Below are positions 7,700-16,970 of a DNA stretch of 64,000 nucleotides, piece by piece. Every line of letters begins with the position of its first letter. Positions within the stretch are counted from its first letter, which is position 1. Under the pieces are notes generated by a model that was not told the origin of the DNA, made no database searches, and saw only the letters and a list, made by a program, of their open reading frames with translations. Made by a program: the position numbers and the translations under genes. The stretch covers positions 62,001-126,000 of the forward strand of contig CAWFAS010000004.1 of assembly GCA_963813895.1 (NCBI GenBank). The letters run 5' to 3'. This DNA is from DASZWJ01 sp963813895. GTDB lineage: Bacteria; Pseudomonadota; Gammaproteobacteria; JAURND01.

Positions 7700-10129
7700 T
7701 CACCGCTCCAATTCCTGCGGGGCAAAATCATCCACCGCAATAACTTGCCTGCGCGCTGCATCAGCTTGCTGCAATAACTCAATTTCATCGGCAGTTAAAA
7801 TACCATTTGCCAGTGCAGCCTGTAGGCGCTCAGTTTTATCATTTCCTCTCACATGGCCGTCATGGATAGCTATATGCAATTTTTTTTCTGCTTGCTCAGC
7901 AGCTATCACTTTGCCCAAAGCATCATTCACCAATCCGACCCAATTATTAATATCCGGGGTTGCATAAATTCCCTGGGTTAAACGCGCACGTGTCTCCGTT
8001 TGCGCTAATATCAAATTAGCCACCTGATGATTTAATTTATCATTGGGGTGTTTGTAACGACGTCCCCATGGAAATACTAATACATTTAAAGCGGTTGCTA
8101 CCCAACGGTTAGGTAAATTTCTGAGTACACCTTCCAGAGCTTGTTCCAGCTTAAAAAATACTGTTTGGCATGACCATTGTAATAGGGGGAAATCCTCCGT
8201 CGGACAACCCTGATTCTCAAAATGCTTTAATACGGCTGAGCCCAAATAAAGCATACTAAGTGTATCTCCAAGGCGTCCCGACAAGCTTTCTCGGCGTTTA
8301 AAACTGGCTCCAAGCGTGAGCAATGCCGCGTCTGCGACGAGGGCAAAGGCAGCACTATAACGATTGAGTTGTTGGTAATATCCTCGGAGCAATCCTTTAG
8401 CTGGAAAATGGCTCAAGTGACCCTGAGTAAGTGCCTGAAAAAATGTCCGTGCTTTATTACTGATTAAAAATCCCATATGGCCAAATATAGCCTTATCAAA
8501 ATCGGCCAAGGCCTGTCTTTTATCAGGATTTTGTGCTGCTTGAAGTTCAGAAAATAAATAGGGATGACAGCGCATAGCACCCTGACCAAAAATAATCATA
8601 CACCGCGTCAAAATATTGGCACCTTCCACCGTGATAGATATTGGTATTTCAATATAGGATTGCGCCAAATAATTGCGAGGCCCCATACAAATTCCTTTAC
8701 CACCATGTATATCCATGGCGTGATTGGCTACCCGTCTACCCAGTTCTGTAGTGTGGTATTTACTAATGGCTGAAGGAACTGCGGGACGCTCTCCTCTATC
8801 GATGGCAGCGACTGCAAAAATTCTTGTAGCTTCCATAATGTAGGTATAACCCACAATGGTCGCTAAGGCATCTTCAACGCCTTCAAACCGACCTACGGCC
8901 ATATTAAATTGGGTGCGAATACGCGCATAAGCGCCGGTGGTAAAGGTTGAAACCTTGGAACAACCCGTAGTCAATGATGGCAGGGTGATAGCCCTCCCCA
9001 CCGATAGGCACTCCATCAGCATATGCCAACCCCTGCCTGCCATTTGTGCACCCCCAATAATAGCGTCAATGGGAACAAACACATCCTTGCCTTGTGTCGG
9101 ACCATTGGGAAAGGCTGAGTTGACCGGGCAATGACGTCTTCCTATGGTAATTCCTGGCGTATTAGTGGGAATCAATGCACAAGTTATGCCTAAATCCTCC
9201 TTACTCCCCAATAAATGCTGAGGATCATAAAGTTTAAAGGCCAACCCTAATAAAGTCGCAACCGGTGCTAATGTGATATAACGTTTATCCCATTGAAGCT
9301 TAATGCCTAGCACTTCCTGGCCTTGCCATTGCCCAAGGCAGACAGTGCCATGATCTGGCATAGAACCCGCATCGGAACCAGCCTCAGGACTGGTAAGAGC
9401 AAAGCAAGGAATTTCTTCCCCACGTGCCAAACGCGGTAGGTAATAATCTTTTTGTTCCTCAGTACCGTAATGCAACAGGAGCTCCCCTGGCCCTAAAGAA
9501 TTAGGCACACCCACTATCGTAGCCGCTGCGATACTGCGCCCGGAAATCTTGGCAATAATGGCAGAATGCGCCAATGCGGAAAATTCTTTGCCGCCATATT
9601 TTTTAGGGATAATAAAACTGAAAAAGCCTTGTTCTTTGAGAAACTGCCAAACTTCGGGCGGTAGGTTAAAACGATTGTGGTTGATGTCCCAATTATCCAA
9701 CATCTTGCACAATTGCTCTACGGGCCCTGCTAGGAAGGCTTCTTCTTCAGGGGCTAGTTGCGGAGCAGGATATGCGGCAAATTTACTCCAATCTGGCATA
9801 CCGCTAAATAATTCGCCCTCCCAGCCCACTGTGCCAATCGTCAAAGCTTCTTTTTCTGTGCTAGATAGAGTGGGTTTTGATTTTTGATATATTGCAAATA
9901 ACGGTTTCGAAAACAATATTTGTCGTAAGGAAATGATATTGAGCGGAATCACCACTATTAAATAGACTAACCATAAAATTATCTTGCCAGTCATACTCAA
10001 TGAACTGAGACCAGTCACTAGGATTAGATAGACTAGAATGCCAATGCTGGCCACAATCAGTGACGAGCGATGATAAGCCAATAGACTTAATACCGCAAAA
10101 AATAGAATAATCCAGGCAATAGCTATCAT
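7700..10129 (-). CDS. fadE: membrane-associated acyl-CoA dehydrogenase FadE
   Basis: FadE oxidises acyl-CoA to trans-2-enoyl-CoA in the first step of beta-oxidation and passes electrons to electron transfer flavoprotein. The 809 residues match the long FadE type (814 in E. coli), not the usual 380-residue enzyme. Residues 1-69 hold three hydrophobic segments, so the enzyme is probably membrane bound. The dehydrogenase core includes LTSPEAGSDAGSMPDHG, TGAYARIRTQF and the C-terminal VEGANILTRCMIIFGQGA. The ETF genes at 46.6-48.5 kb would be its electron acceptor. It converges on panG and is divergent from the small repeat-bearing gap at 10.1-10.4 kb. Confidence 0.95.
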   Translation of the reverse strand: MIAIAWIILFFAVLSLLAYHRSSLIVASIGILVYLILVTGLSSLSMTGKIILWLVYLIVVIPLNIISLRQILFSKPLFAIYQKSKPTLSSTEKEALTIGTVGWEGELFSGMPDWSKFAAYPAPQLAPEEEAFLAGPVEQLCKMLDNWDINHNRFNLPPEVWQFLKEQGFFSFIIPKKYGGKEFSALAHSAIIAKISGRSIAAATIVGVPNSLGPGELLLHYGTEEQKDYYLPRLARGEEIPCFALTSPEAGSDAGSMPDHGTVCLGQWQGQEVLGIKLQWDKRYITLAPVATLLGLAFKLYDPQHLLGSKEDLGITCALIPTNTPGITIGRRHCPVNSAFPNGPTQGKDVFVPIDAIIGGAQMAGRGWHMLMECLSVGRAITLPSLTTGCSKVSTFTTGAYARIRTQFNMAVGRFEGVEDALATIVGYTYIMEATRIFAVAAIDRGERPAVPSAISKYHTTELGRRVANHAMDIHGGKGICMGPRNYLAQSYIEIPISITVEGANILTRCMIIFGQGAMRCHPYLFSELQAAQNPDKRQALADFDKAIFGHMGFLISNKARTFFQALTQGHLSHFPAKGLLRGYYQQLNRYSAAFALVADAALLTLGASFKRRESLSGRLGDTLSMLYLGSAVLKHFENQGCPTEDFPLLQWSCQTVFFKLEQALEGVLRNLPNRWVATALNVLVFPWGRRYKHPNDKLNHQVANLILAQTETRARLTQGIYATPDINNWVGLVNDALGKVIAAEQAEKKLHIAIHDGHVRGNDKTERLQAALANGILTADEIELLQQADAARRQVIAVDDFAPQELER

Positions 10130-10168
10130 CTGGCAAAAACCCTCACTTCATGTTGTTTAATCGGTAAC

Positions 10169-10294
10169 TGCTCACTCCGTCGTCCCGCGGCTTGTCCGCG
10201 GGATCCAGAAATGAGGTTTCTAGTAGCTTTTTTCTGGATCCCGCGGACAAGTCGCGGGACGACGACGAGACTGAGCTGGCTAAGGCGTGAGCAG
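10169..10294. repeat. palindromic repeat, family B
   Basis: The outer tips are CTGCTCAC and GTGAGCAG. Inside them, GTCGTCCCGCGGCTTGTCCG followed by CGGGATCCAGAAA pairs with TTCTGGATCCCGCGGACAAG and the rest of the right arm. The core hairpin (about 10178-10266) is nearly perfect; the right arm has an extra stretch between core and tip. Related copies are at 28387, 30594 and 48507. It occupies most of the fadE-ugpQ gap. Confidence 0.85.
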
Positions 10295-10397
10295 ATACAT
10301 TTAATTATTTAATTCCCAACGCATGGATTCAAAAAAATTAGAACATAACAGCATCAACCAGTGCTTCAGCACCCCACTTTCTAAAGGAGTATCCATT

Positions 10398-10523
10398 ATG
10401 AACCTACACTACAAAAATTACTACAAACGATCAGATGCTAGAGCAAAACCTCATATACTGCTAAGAATAACATCTGGGATATTGCTGAACACCGCATCAA
10501 CTCCCCAAGAAAAAAGTTTTTGA
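10398..10523 (+). CDS. possible small protein of 41 residues
   Basis: An ATG at 10398 is preceded by AAAGGAG at 10383-10389, eight bases away, an excellent ribosome binding site in a region with no other plus-strand gene. The 41-residue product starts MNLHYKNYYKRSDARAKPH and has no recognisable domain. Against it, the last 73 bases run antisense through the end of ugpQ and no promoter is evident. The binding site alone makes it worth keeping as a candidate. Confidence 0.28.
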   Translation: MNLHYKNYYKRSDARAKPHILLRITSGILLNTASTPQEKSF

Positions 10524-11191
10524 GCCACTTTAGGATCATCCACAGTATAAGCAAGCACATACGGCACCTCATCCTTTATCTGTGCCACTTTTTCTTTAGT
10601 TAATAAGCGATAATTAGTGTTAAGGGAAATACAATTCAGTTGCACCACAGTATCTTTCCAATCAGCAGTCCAGTGATCCAATAACAAACCCAGAGGTAAA
10701 GTTTTATCTAGACCCCGAGCCATAACCAAGCTGGCTATAGAAAAGCTGGACACCAATAGCTTTTGCGGTAATGTCCAGTGGTGTTGCAAGCTCCTCACCA
10801 CACTGAGGGCTGTTTCCTGGTCTTTGCCCACAGTCGGTTTTATTTCGACATTAATTCCTAAATTCAGTTTTGCAGCACAGGCCAGAACGGCTACAAAGGT
10901 AGGGATTTTTTCGCCAGCAAAAGATGGATCGAACCAGCTGCCCGCATCTAAAGCGGTTATATCTGCAAATAAAGTCTCGGCCACCTTGCCCCAACCATTA
11001 GTAGTACGACTTAACGTTTCGTCATGGATGACGATCGCTGTACCCTCTTTGCTGAGCATCACATCAAACTCAACCCATGGTGTCTTAAGCTCATAAGCTC
11101 TTTGAAAAGAAGCTAAGGTATTTTCCGGAGCATAATGGCAAGCGCCGCGATGGCCTATTACTTTTGGCAGGGGCAAAAAATGCGCTGTCAT
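10451..11191 (-). CDS. ugpQ: glycerophosphodiester phosphodiesterase
   Basis: This cytoplasmic GDPD-family enzyme hydrolyses deacylated phospholipids to glycerol 3-phosphate and the free alcohol. The 246-residue length matches E. coli UgpQ (247). The catalytic signature is clear: VIGHRGACHYAPENTLASF near the N-terminus, then the metal-binding FDVMLSKEGTAIVIHDETL and SRTTNGWGKV. NVEIKP in the middle supplies the third metal ligand region. No signal peptide is present, which favours the cytoplasmic UgpQ form over periplasmic GlpQ. It lies 9 bp after the stop codon of the secreted protein gene upstream and may be co-transcribed with it. Confidence 0.93.
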   Translation of the reverse strand: MTAHFLPLPKVIGHRGACHYAPENTLASFQRAYELKTPWVEFDVMLSKEGTAIVIHDETLSRTTNGWGKVAETLFADITALDAGSWFDPSFAGEKIPTFVAVLACAAKLNLGINVEIKPTVGKDQETALSVVRSLQHHWTLPQKLLVSSFSIASLVMARGLDKTLPLGLLLDHWTADWKDTVVQLNCISLNTNYRLLTKEKVAQIKDEVPYVLAYTVDDPKVAQKLFSWGVDAVFSNIPDVILSSI

Positions 11192-11200
11192 ACTACTTTA

Positions 11201-12133
11201 TTAATTTCCAGCTGTAGTTGGAACAGGAGCTGGAGCTGGAGGGGTAGCTAATGTATCCGGCCCAAACTCAGAAGGTTGTGCCCATATCATTTCCTTGAAA
11301 TGGGTTACCGGCGCTACCGAGGGGGGGGTTAAAGAGGCAATAACAATACTAGCAGTCTCAACAATTTTTGTATTTACCGGCACTATAGGAAGGGAATCCC
11401 CACTAGCTGGTGGAGCGGTAGGACTACTGGGGGCAGTAGGACCATGGGAGGCGCTACTATTGGAAGCAACAGCAGCGGTTGCTTGGACAGATCCAGGCGA
11501 ACTAACCATTGCCTGTGGTTGAATCACTCTGGCATCAAAGACCGTTGGCGTTACAATATGCATAATGCCAAAATCAATGCTATTTAAAAAATAATGCTGG
11601 CCAGGATAAGCCTGATTCAAACGCGCAATTTCCTGATTTACTTCATCGTAAATTTCTGCCCGTGCATCAGCATGAGTTCCATCTAATTCTGCCCTACTGG
11701 GGGTGAAATCAATATCGCCTATCGTATAAGTTTGCCCAGAAGTAGTAACTGCTTTGGCCTTGTCTCTAAGCTCTGTAAGCACTGAACTGGGCAAACGAGC
11801 CTCCGCTTCAATATGTAGTGTCTCTAATCCGGATCTATCCTGGGATCCATTGAATTGAGTGATATGCCAGTCTGATGAGGGGTAAATTTTGTTAAGATTC
11901 TGTAGAACCTGGCTGTTTATTTGGTGGAGACCTGTTTTATTTAATGTCGCATCTATACTCACGTTGACATCAGCTGTGGTCGTAGTTGACCATTTTTCTA
12001 CCGATACTTGATAGGAAATTTTATTTAGCCCGGGGGCTCCCTTCTGTGGCGCTTCTTGTGCTAAAGCATTGGGAGGAAGTGTATATAAAATGGCAGCACA
12101 AATAGTTGCTATTTTTTTTATGGTAAAGGTCAT
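11201..12133 (-). CDS. secreted protein with possible SIMPL-like domain and Pro/Ala/Ser/Thr-rich tail
   Basis: I do not recognise this 310-residue protein with certainty. The ATG at 12133 is chosen because AGGAAA lies seven bases upstream and it opens directly into a signal peptide (MTFTIKKIATICAAILY, cleavage near residue 25 after NALA); a longer in-frame extension lacks both. Residues 30-215 form an alpha/beta region. The part TYTIGDIDFTPSR followed by a long helix resembles SIMPL (DUF541) proteins, a weak inference. Roughly residues 220-310 are low complexity, rich in Pro, Ala, Ser, Thr and Val, suggesting a flexible periplasmic or surface tail. It precedes ugpQ in the same direction. Confidence 0.65.
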   Translation of the reverse strand: MTFTIKKIATICAAILYTLPPNALAQEAPQKGAPGLNKISYQVSVEKWSTTTTADVNVSIDATLNKTGLHQINSQVLQNLNKIYPSSDWHITQFNGSQDRSGLETLHIEAEARLPSSVLTELRDKAKAVTTSGQTYTIGDIDFTPSRAELDGTHADARAEIYDEVNQEIARLNQAYPGQHYFLNSIDFGIMHIVTPTVFDARVIQPQAMVSSPGSVQATAAVASNSSASHGPTAPSSPTAPPASGDSLPIVPVNTKIVETASIVIASLTPPSVAPVTHFKEMIWAQPSEFGPDTLATPPAPAPVPTTAGN

Positions 12134-12339
12134 GTAGTATTTCCTATAAGTTATAACTCTGTAAAAATTTTTATAGCCATTCCACAGCTCAACATGCACT
12201 AGTGTTATGGGCATTGAAAAAGGCCATGCTATTATCTAGACCTGAGTGGACCATTTACGGCATCTGACCAGGCGGTAGGATGGCATTATAATCCCAAATT
12301 AAGCGCTGCTTCAAAGACAATAATGTATAGGATAATCTT

Positions 12340-13419
12340 ATGACCACAGTCGCCCAGTTTTCCATCGAATATCTACAGATTCTCAATTCTGAAGGCAAAC
12401 TAACGCAACCCCTTCCTGCCTTTGCTCAAGATCCTCACACTTTGATAGAACTTTACCAGCATATGGTTTTTACACGTCTATTTGATGCTAAGGCGGTAAC
12501 ATTGCAGCGTACTGGCAAAATGGGCACCTTCCCCTCCTCGCTGGGTCAAGAGGCTATCGGCGCGGGCATTGGCCATGCCATGAGGCCGGATGATGTATTT
12601 GTTCCCTATTATCGAGATCAGGGCGCCATGATGAAACGCGGTGTAAGTCCAGCAAAAATCTTTGCTTATTGGGGTGGCGATGAACGTGGCAGTGATTTTA
12701 CGCCCAATATAGATTTCCCTATCTCAGTGCCTATAGCAACTCAATTGTTACACGCTTGTGGCGCGGCTTATGCCATTCACTTACGCAAGCAATCGCGGGC
12801 GGTGTTAACTACTTGTGGTGATGGGGGCACCTCCGAAGGCGACTTTTATGAAGCCATCAATTTTGCTGGCGTTTTTAAAATACCCCTAGTATTTGTAGTT
12901 AATAACAACCAATGGGCCATTTCGGTTCCGCGCGATCACCAGACCAGAGCAGCTACCATTGCTCAAAAAGCCATTGCCGGTGGCTTTGAGGGCATACAAG
13001 TAGATGGCAATGATGTAATTGCCCTATCTAATATAATCAGCACAGCGTTAGAAAAAGCCCGTGCGGGTGGCGGCCCCACCTTGATTGAAGCCATCACCTA
13101 TCGTCTCGCAGACCATACTACCGCTGACGATGCCAAACGCTATGTTAAAAAGGCTGATTTAGATGACGCCTGGCGGCGTGAACCCATTTCGCGTTTACGC
13201 ACCTATCTGGAATCGCAAAATCTCTGGACTGAAGCAGATGAAATAAAATTGCAACAAACATGTTCCGAAAAGATCAGGCTTGCTGTCGAGGAATATCTCA
13301 ATATGCCGCCGCAACCCACAACCGCTATCATTGATTACCTTTACGCAACGCTACCCACGGCCTATCAAGAACAGCGTGAAGAACTTTCCACGCAGGCAAT
13401 TCCGGTGGCAGCGCATTAG
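12340..13419 (+). CDS. pdhA: pyruvate dehydrogenase E1 component, alpha subunit
   Basis: The alpha subunit of the heterotetrameric E1 binds thiamine diphosphate and decarboxylates pyruvate. The 359-residue protein shows the thiamine-binding motif GDGG at 160-163 through NNNQW at 188-192. The phosphorylation-loop-like segment YRLADHTTADDAKRY is also present. The next two genes encode E1 beta and E2, so this is the alpha2-beta2 type of complex and not the single-chain AceE form of enteric bacteria. The sequence alone cannot fully exclude branched-chain oxoacid or acetoin specificity, though the full set fits pyruvate best. E3 is not encoded nearby. Confidence 0.9.
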   Translation: MTTVAQFSIEYLQILNSEGKLTQPLPAFAQDPHTLIELYQHMVFTRLFDAKAVTLQRTGKMGTFPSSLGQEAIGAGIGHAMRPDDVFVPYYRDQGAMMKRGVSPAKIFAYWGGDERGSDFTPNIDFPISVPIATQLLHACGAAYAIHLRKQSRAVLTTCGDGGTSEGDFYEAINFAGVFKIPLVFVVNNNQWAISVPRDHQTRAATIAQKAIAGGFEGIQVDGNDVIALSNIISTALEKARAGGGPTLIEAITYRLADHTTADDAKRYVKKADLDDAWRREPISRLRTYLESQNLWTEADEIKLQQTCSEKIRLAVEEYLNMPPQPTTAIIDYLYATLPTAYQEQREELSTQAIPVAAH

Positions 13420-13516
13420 GGTTTGTGTAACATGCCCTTAACTGAACATTTCATAAAATGAACGCTACAGTTAAAGAGTAGTACACCCTCCGATCAACCC
13501 AATCTCAGGAATATAC

Positions 13517-14497
13517 ATGGCAGAAATTACTTTAGCTGAAGCGGTCACCCAAGCCCTGGCCTTTGAAATGGCGGCAGATCAAAATGTCGTTTTACTTGGC
13601 GAAGATATTGGGGTAAATGGCGGCGTATTTCGCACCACTGTCGGTTTGTTAGACAAATTCGGACCAGAAAGGGTCATCGATACCCCGCTGGCGGAAAGTA
13701 TGATTGCTGGGGTTGCAATTGGCATGGCGGTTGAAGGCTTGCGACCCGTAGCGGAATTTCAATTTATGGGTTTTATATATCCTGCTATAGATCAAATTGT
13801 AAACCATGCCGCACGCATACGTAACCGCACCCGCGGGCGCCTGAGTTGCCCTGTTGTTTTCCGCGCACCTTGTGGAGGTGGAATTCGCGCGCCCGAACAT
13901 CATGTAGAAAGTTTGGAAGCTATTTTTGCCCATACCCCTGGGTTACGGGTAGTCATTCCTTCTTCTCCAGCGCGGGCCTATGGATTATTACTGGCCGCCA
14001 TTCGCGATCCGGATCCCGTGGTCTTTATGGAACCCATGCGCATTTATCGTCTGGTGAAACAAAATGTTCCCGATAATGGGGTAGCACTCCCTCTCGATCA
14101 GTGTTTCGTATTACGTGAAGGCAGTGATGTCACCTTAATCAGCTGGGGCGCTTCACTCCAGGAGACATTGTTAGCAGCCGACGAATTGGCCAATCAAGGA
14201 ATTTCTGCTGAGGTGATCGATGTGGCAACCCTAAAACCATTGGATATTCACACGATAGTCCATTCATTAGAAAAAACTGGGCGTTGTGTCATTATCCACG
14301 AAGCACCACGAACCTGTGGCATTGCAGCGGAAATCGCCGCCCAGATAGCTGAGCGCGCTTTGACTTCATTACTAGCACCTATCCAGCGAGTGACGGGTTA
14401 TGATACAGTAATGCCCTATTTGAAGATGGAAAAACTTTATCTTCCTAGCGTTCCTAGAATTTTAAATGCCGTTCAAAATGTAGTGGAGTATGCATGA
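13517..14497 (+). CDS. pdhB: pyruvate dehydrogenase E1 component, beta subunit
   Basis: This 326-residue transketolase-like subunit completes the E1 active site with PdhA. It begins with ITLAEAVTQALAFEM and contains LLGEDIGVNGGVFRTT, RVIDTPLAESMIAG, the central FRAPCGGGIRAPEHHVES segment with the conserved His pair, and the C-terminal transketolase domain (EVIDVATLKPLD). The gap to pdhA is 97 bp, and its stop overlaps the pdhC start by four bases (ATGA), which indicates translational coupling. Confidence 0.93.
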   Translation: MAEITLAEAVTQALAFEMAADQNVVLLGEDIGVNGGVFRTTVGLLDKFGPERVIDTPLAESMIAGVAIGMAVEGLRPVAEFQFMGFIYPAIDQIVNHAARIRNRTRGRLSCPVVFRAPCGGGIRAPEHHVESLEAIFAHTPGLRVVIPSSPARAYGLLLAAIRDPDPVVFMEPMRIYRLVKQNVPDNGVALPLDQCFVLREGSDVTLISWGASLQETLLAADELANQGISAEVIDVATLKPLDIHTIVHSLEKTGRCVIIHEAPRTCGIAAEIAAQIAERALTSLLAPIQRVTGYDTVMPYLKMEKLYLPSVPRILNAVQNVVEYA

Positions 14498-15618
14498 CGA
14501 TTTTTAAATTACCTGACTTGGGTGAGGGCTTGCCAGACGCTGAGATCCGCGAATGGTATGTATCCGAAGGTGATGAGGTAAAAATGGATCAACCTCTAGT
14601 ATCCATGGAAACCGCCAAAGCCGTGGTTGACGTACCTTCCCCCTGCACCGGATATATAGTCAAACTATATGGGAAGCCTGGCGACATCATTCAGACGGGC
14701 TCCCCCTTAATCAGCTTTACTGAGAATAAGTCCGAACTATCCAGCCCCAAAGCAATATCTGATAGTGGCACCGTGGTTGGGGTTATCGAAAGTAGTAATA
14801 CGATATTACAAGAAGCTCCCACGGGCCTAGAAGTCAAAGCATCCCCGCGAACTTTAATTAAAGCTATTCCTGCTGTCAGAGCTTTAGCTAACAAGCTTAA
14901 TGTAGATTTAAACTCCCTAACAGGCACAGGTCCTGGTGGCTCTATCACTACAGATGACGTCAATCGTGCTGCCACTTCGTCGATCCATTTTGCTGGTGAG
15001 CCTTTGCATGGCGTAAGACGCAGCATGGCAATACAGATGGCTAAATCACATGCTGAAGTCGTACCCGTTTCGTTAGTAGAAGATGCCGACATTCATCTAT
15101 GGCCGGAAAAAGTAGATGTCAGCATACGCTTAATCCAGGCTATTATCGCTGCATGTCAAGCTGAACCCAGCCTAAATGCGCATTTTTATGGGCAATCTGT
15201 CAGTCGAAAATTATGGAAAGAGATAAATATTGGTATTGCTGTTGATACTCCAGCAGGATTATATGTACCTGTAGTTAAAGATGCTGCGCAACAATCAGCC
15301 GAAAATTTACGTACCCTACTCAATTTATTTAAATCAAAAGCCACTTCACAATCATTTACACCTGAAGATCTGCAAAATCCAACTATTACTCTGTCAAATT
15401 TCGGCACCATCGGGGGTCGTTATTCAAGTCCTATCGTTATGCCACCCACCGTAGCAATTATCGGCATAGGTAAAACCCGGCCACAGATAGTTGCTGCTGA
15501 CGGTAAAGCAGTTATTCACCCTATTATGCCTGTTAGTTTAACCTTCGATCATCGCGCAGCAACGGGCGGAGAGGCAGCACGATTTTTAGCGGTATTGATC
15601 AAAAATCTGGAGCTGTAA
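14494..15618 (+). CDS. pdhC: dihydrolipoamide acetyltransferase (E2) of pyruvate dehydrogenase
   Basis: E2 transfers the acetyl group from E1 to CoA via a swinging lipoyl arm. At 374 residues it has one lipoyl domain (1-78, lipoyl Lys42 in METAKAVV), a short linker, a peripheral-subunit-binding domain (about 124-160, AVRALANKLNVDLN) and the catalytic domain. The active-site motif near the C-terminus reads FDHRAATGG: His353 is present, but the Asp of the usual HRxxDG is Thr357. As far as I recall, a TGG form occurs in a subfamily of proteobacterial E2 proteins, so it need not mean loss of function. The gene ends the pdh operon and is followed by a strong hairpin. Confidence 0.92.
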   Translation: MTIFKLPDLGEGLPDAEIREWYVSEGDEVKMDQPLVSMETAKAVVDVPSPCTGYIVKLYGKPGDIIQTGSPLISFTENKSELSSPKAISDSGTVVGVIESSNTILQEAPTGLEVKASPRTLIKAIPAVRALANKLNVDLNSLTGTGPGGSITTDDVNRAATSSIHFAGEPLHGVRRSMAIQMAKSHAEVVPVSLVEDADIHLWPEKVDVSIRLIQAIIAACQAEPSLNAHFYGQSVSRKLWKEINIGIAVDTPAGLYVPVVKDAAQQSAENLRTLLNLFKSKATSQSFTPEDLQNPTITLSNFGTIGGRYSSPIVMPPTVAIIGIGKTRPQIVAADGKAVIHPIMPVSLTFDHRAATGGEAARFLAVLIKNLEL

Positions 15619-15633
15619 TGCAGCAGCTGTCAT

Positions 15634-15720
15634 CCTGAGCGAACCGAGCCGCGACCGTTAGGGAGCGTTTACGTTGCTCCAATAAACGCTCCCTAACGGT
15701 CGCGGCTCAGTTCGCTCAGG
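15634..15720. repeat. family C palindrome after pdhC, possible terminator
   Basis: Two 38-bp arms (15634-15671 and 15683-15720) match at 37 positions and flank an 11-base loop. The outer part CCTGAGCGAA matches the tip of the element at 22063-22140, and the central part GACCGTTAGGGAGCG is unique here. It begins 15 bp after the pdhC stop. The stem is long enough to end transcription, although no T-run follows. Confidence 0.85.
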
Positions 15721-15786
15721 AGACAAAGACAGATAGGAACTACACCATTATAAAAATATTATTGAATTTGAATCCAAAGGTCTGCA

Positions 15787-16968
15787 ATGAACGAAATACC
15801 TCCCAAAAAACCCAAACGTAAGTTAAATCCCACCTCTAAGCGTATGGTTGTTATGCTTGTTATTGTGGGCTGTATCTTTGGTTTGATTTTTGTGTTTGAT
15901 ATCGTACGCGATATCTTTATGAAACGTTTTTTTGCACATTTTTCTCTACCCACCGTTACTATTTCTACCAGCATTGCCCAGGCGGAAAAGTGGACGCCCA
16001 CCATTTCTGCCGTGGGTTCGTTGGGTGCGAAAGATGGGGTTGAAGTGAGTCCACAAGTCGCCGGAATGGTCACCGCTATTCATTTCCAATCTGGCCAAAT
16101 GGTAAAGGCCGGAGATCCCCTGGTACAATTAGATGACCGCACCGACCAACAAGACCTCAATAATCTCACTGCACAAATGAGCTTAGCGCAAGTCGAATAT
16201 CAACGGCAGGCTAATTTAGTTAAAACCAACGCCGCTTCAAAATCAGCTGTGGATCAAGCGTCTGCCACCCTACAGGAAAGTCAGGCTGCCGTTGCTAAAA
16301 CTAAAGTTCTGATTGATGAAAAACTTATAAATGCCCCTTTTAGTGGCAAGTTAGGCATACGCAACGTCAATATTGGCCAGTATTTATCACCAGGAACCGG
16401 TTTAGTAAATTTGCAAAGCATGGATCCTTTATTAATTCAATTTTCTCTTCCAGAACAAAATTTAAAGGATTTATATCCCGGCCAAGACCTTGATTTTACT
16501 GTTGATACTTATCCTGCTCGCACATTCCACGGTAAAATTACCGCCACTGAATCCTCCATCAATGTGCAGACGCGTAATATCCTGGTCGAAGGCACTGTGC
16601 CTAATAAAGACATGCAGTTATATCCCGGTCTCTTTGCCAATATCCAAGTATTATTGCCTAGCAAAGAAAATGTGGTGACGGTTCCTCAAACGGCTGTTTC
16701 CTACAGTTTATTTGGTGATTCGGTATTCGTAGTAGCTCAGGAAGGCAAGGATGAACAAGGAAATCCCAACATGGTAGTCCACCGTCGTTACATAACGACG
16801 GGTGACCGACGAGGTAGTGAAGTGGCTGTCGTGAAAAACCTCAAAGCCGGAGAACAGGTGGTCAATTCAGGCCAACTCAAGCTAGAGGATGGTGTTAAAG
16901 TGCTTATTAACAACAGCGTGCAATTACCACAGTTGTCACCAGAAGAATTAAAACAGAATCGGTCTTAA
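15787..16968 (+). CDS. RND efflux system periplasmic adaptor (membrane fusion protein)
   Basis: The 393-residue protein links an inner-membrane RND pump to an outer-membrane channel. Residues 20-40 form a hydrophobic anchor (MVVMLVIVGCIFGLIFVFDIV). The half-lipoyl/barrel-sandwich segments are GVEVSPQVAGMVTAIHFQSGQMVKAGDPLVQLD cut short as VEVSPQVAGMVTAI, and NAPFSGKLGIRNVNIGQYL. An alpha-hairpin lies between them (about residues 118-175), and beta-barrel and membrane-proximal domains follow. It is two bases from the pump gene. The type resembles MexH/VexA-like adaptors; substrates are unknown, and no TolC gene is in the window. Confidence 0.92.
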   Translation: MNEIPPKKPKRKLNPTSKRMVVMLVIVGCIFGLIFVFDIVRDIFMKRFFAHFSLPTVTISTSIAQAEKWTPTISAVGSLGAKDGVEVSPQVAGMVTAIHFQSGQMVKAGDPLVQLDDRTDQQDLNNLTAQMSLAQVEYQRQANLVKTNAASKSAVDQASATLQESQAAVAKTKVLIDEKLINAPFSGKLGIRNVNIGQYLSPGTGLVNLQSMDPLLIQFSLPEQNLKDLYPGQDLDFTVDTYPARTFHGKITATESSINVQTRNILVEGTVPNKDMQLYPGLFANIQVLLPSKENVVTVPQTAVSYSLFGDSVFVVAQEGKDEQGNPNMVVHRRYITTGDRRGSEVAVVKNLKAGEQVVNSGQLKLEDGVKVLINNSVQLPQLSPEELKQNRS

Positions 16969-16970
16969 CC

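Noticed and set aside
9861..10136. Open frame overlapping the start of fadE in another frame
   Set aside because: fadE is clear across this region with its N-terminal membrane segments; the overlapping frame is a shadow.
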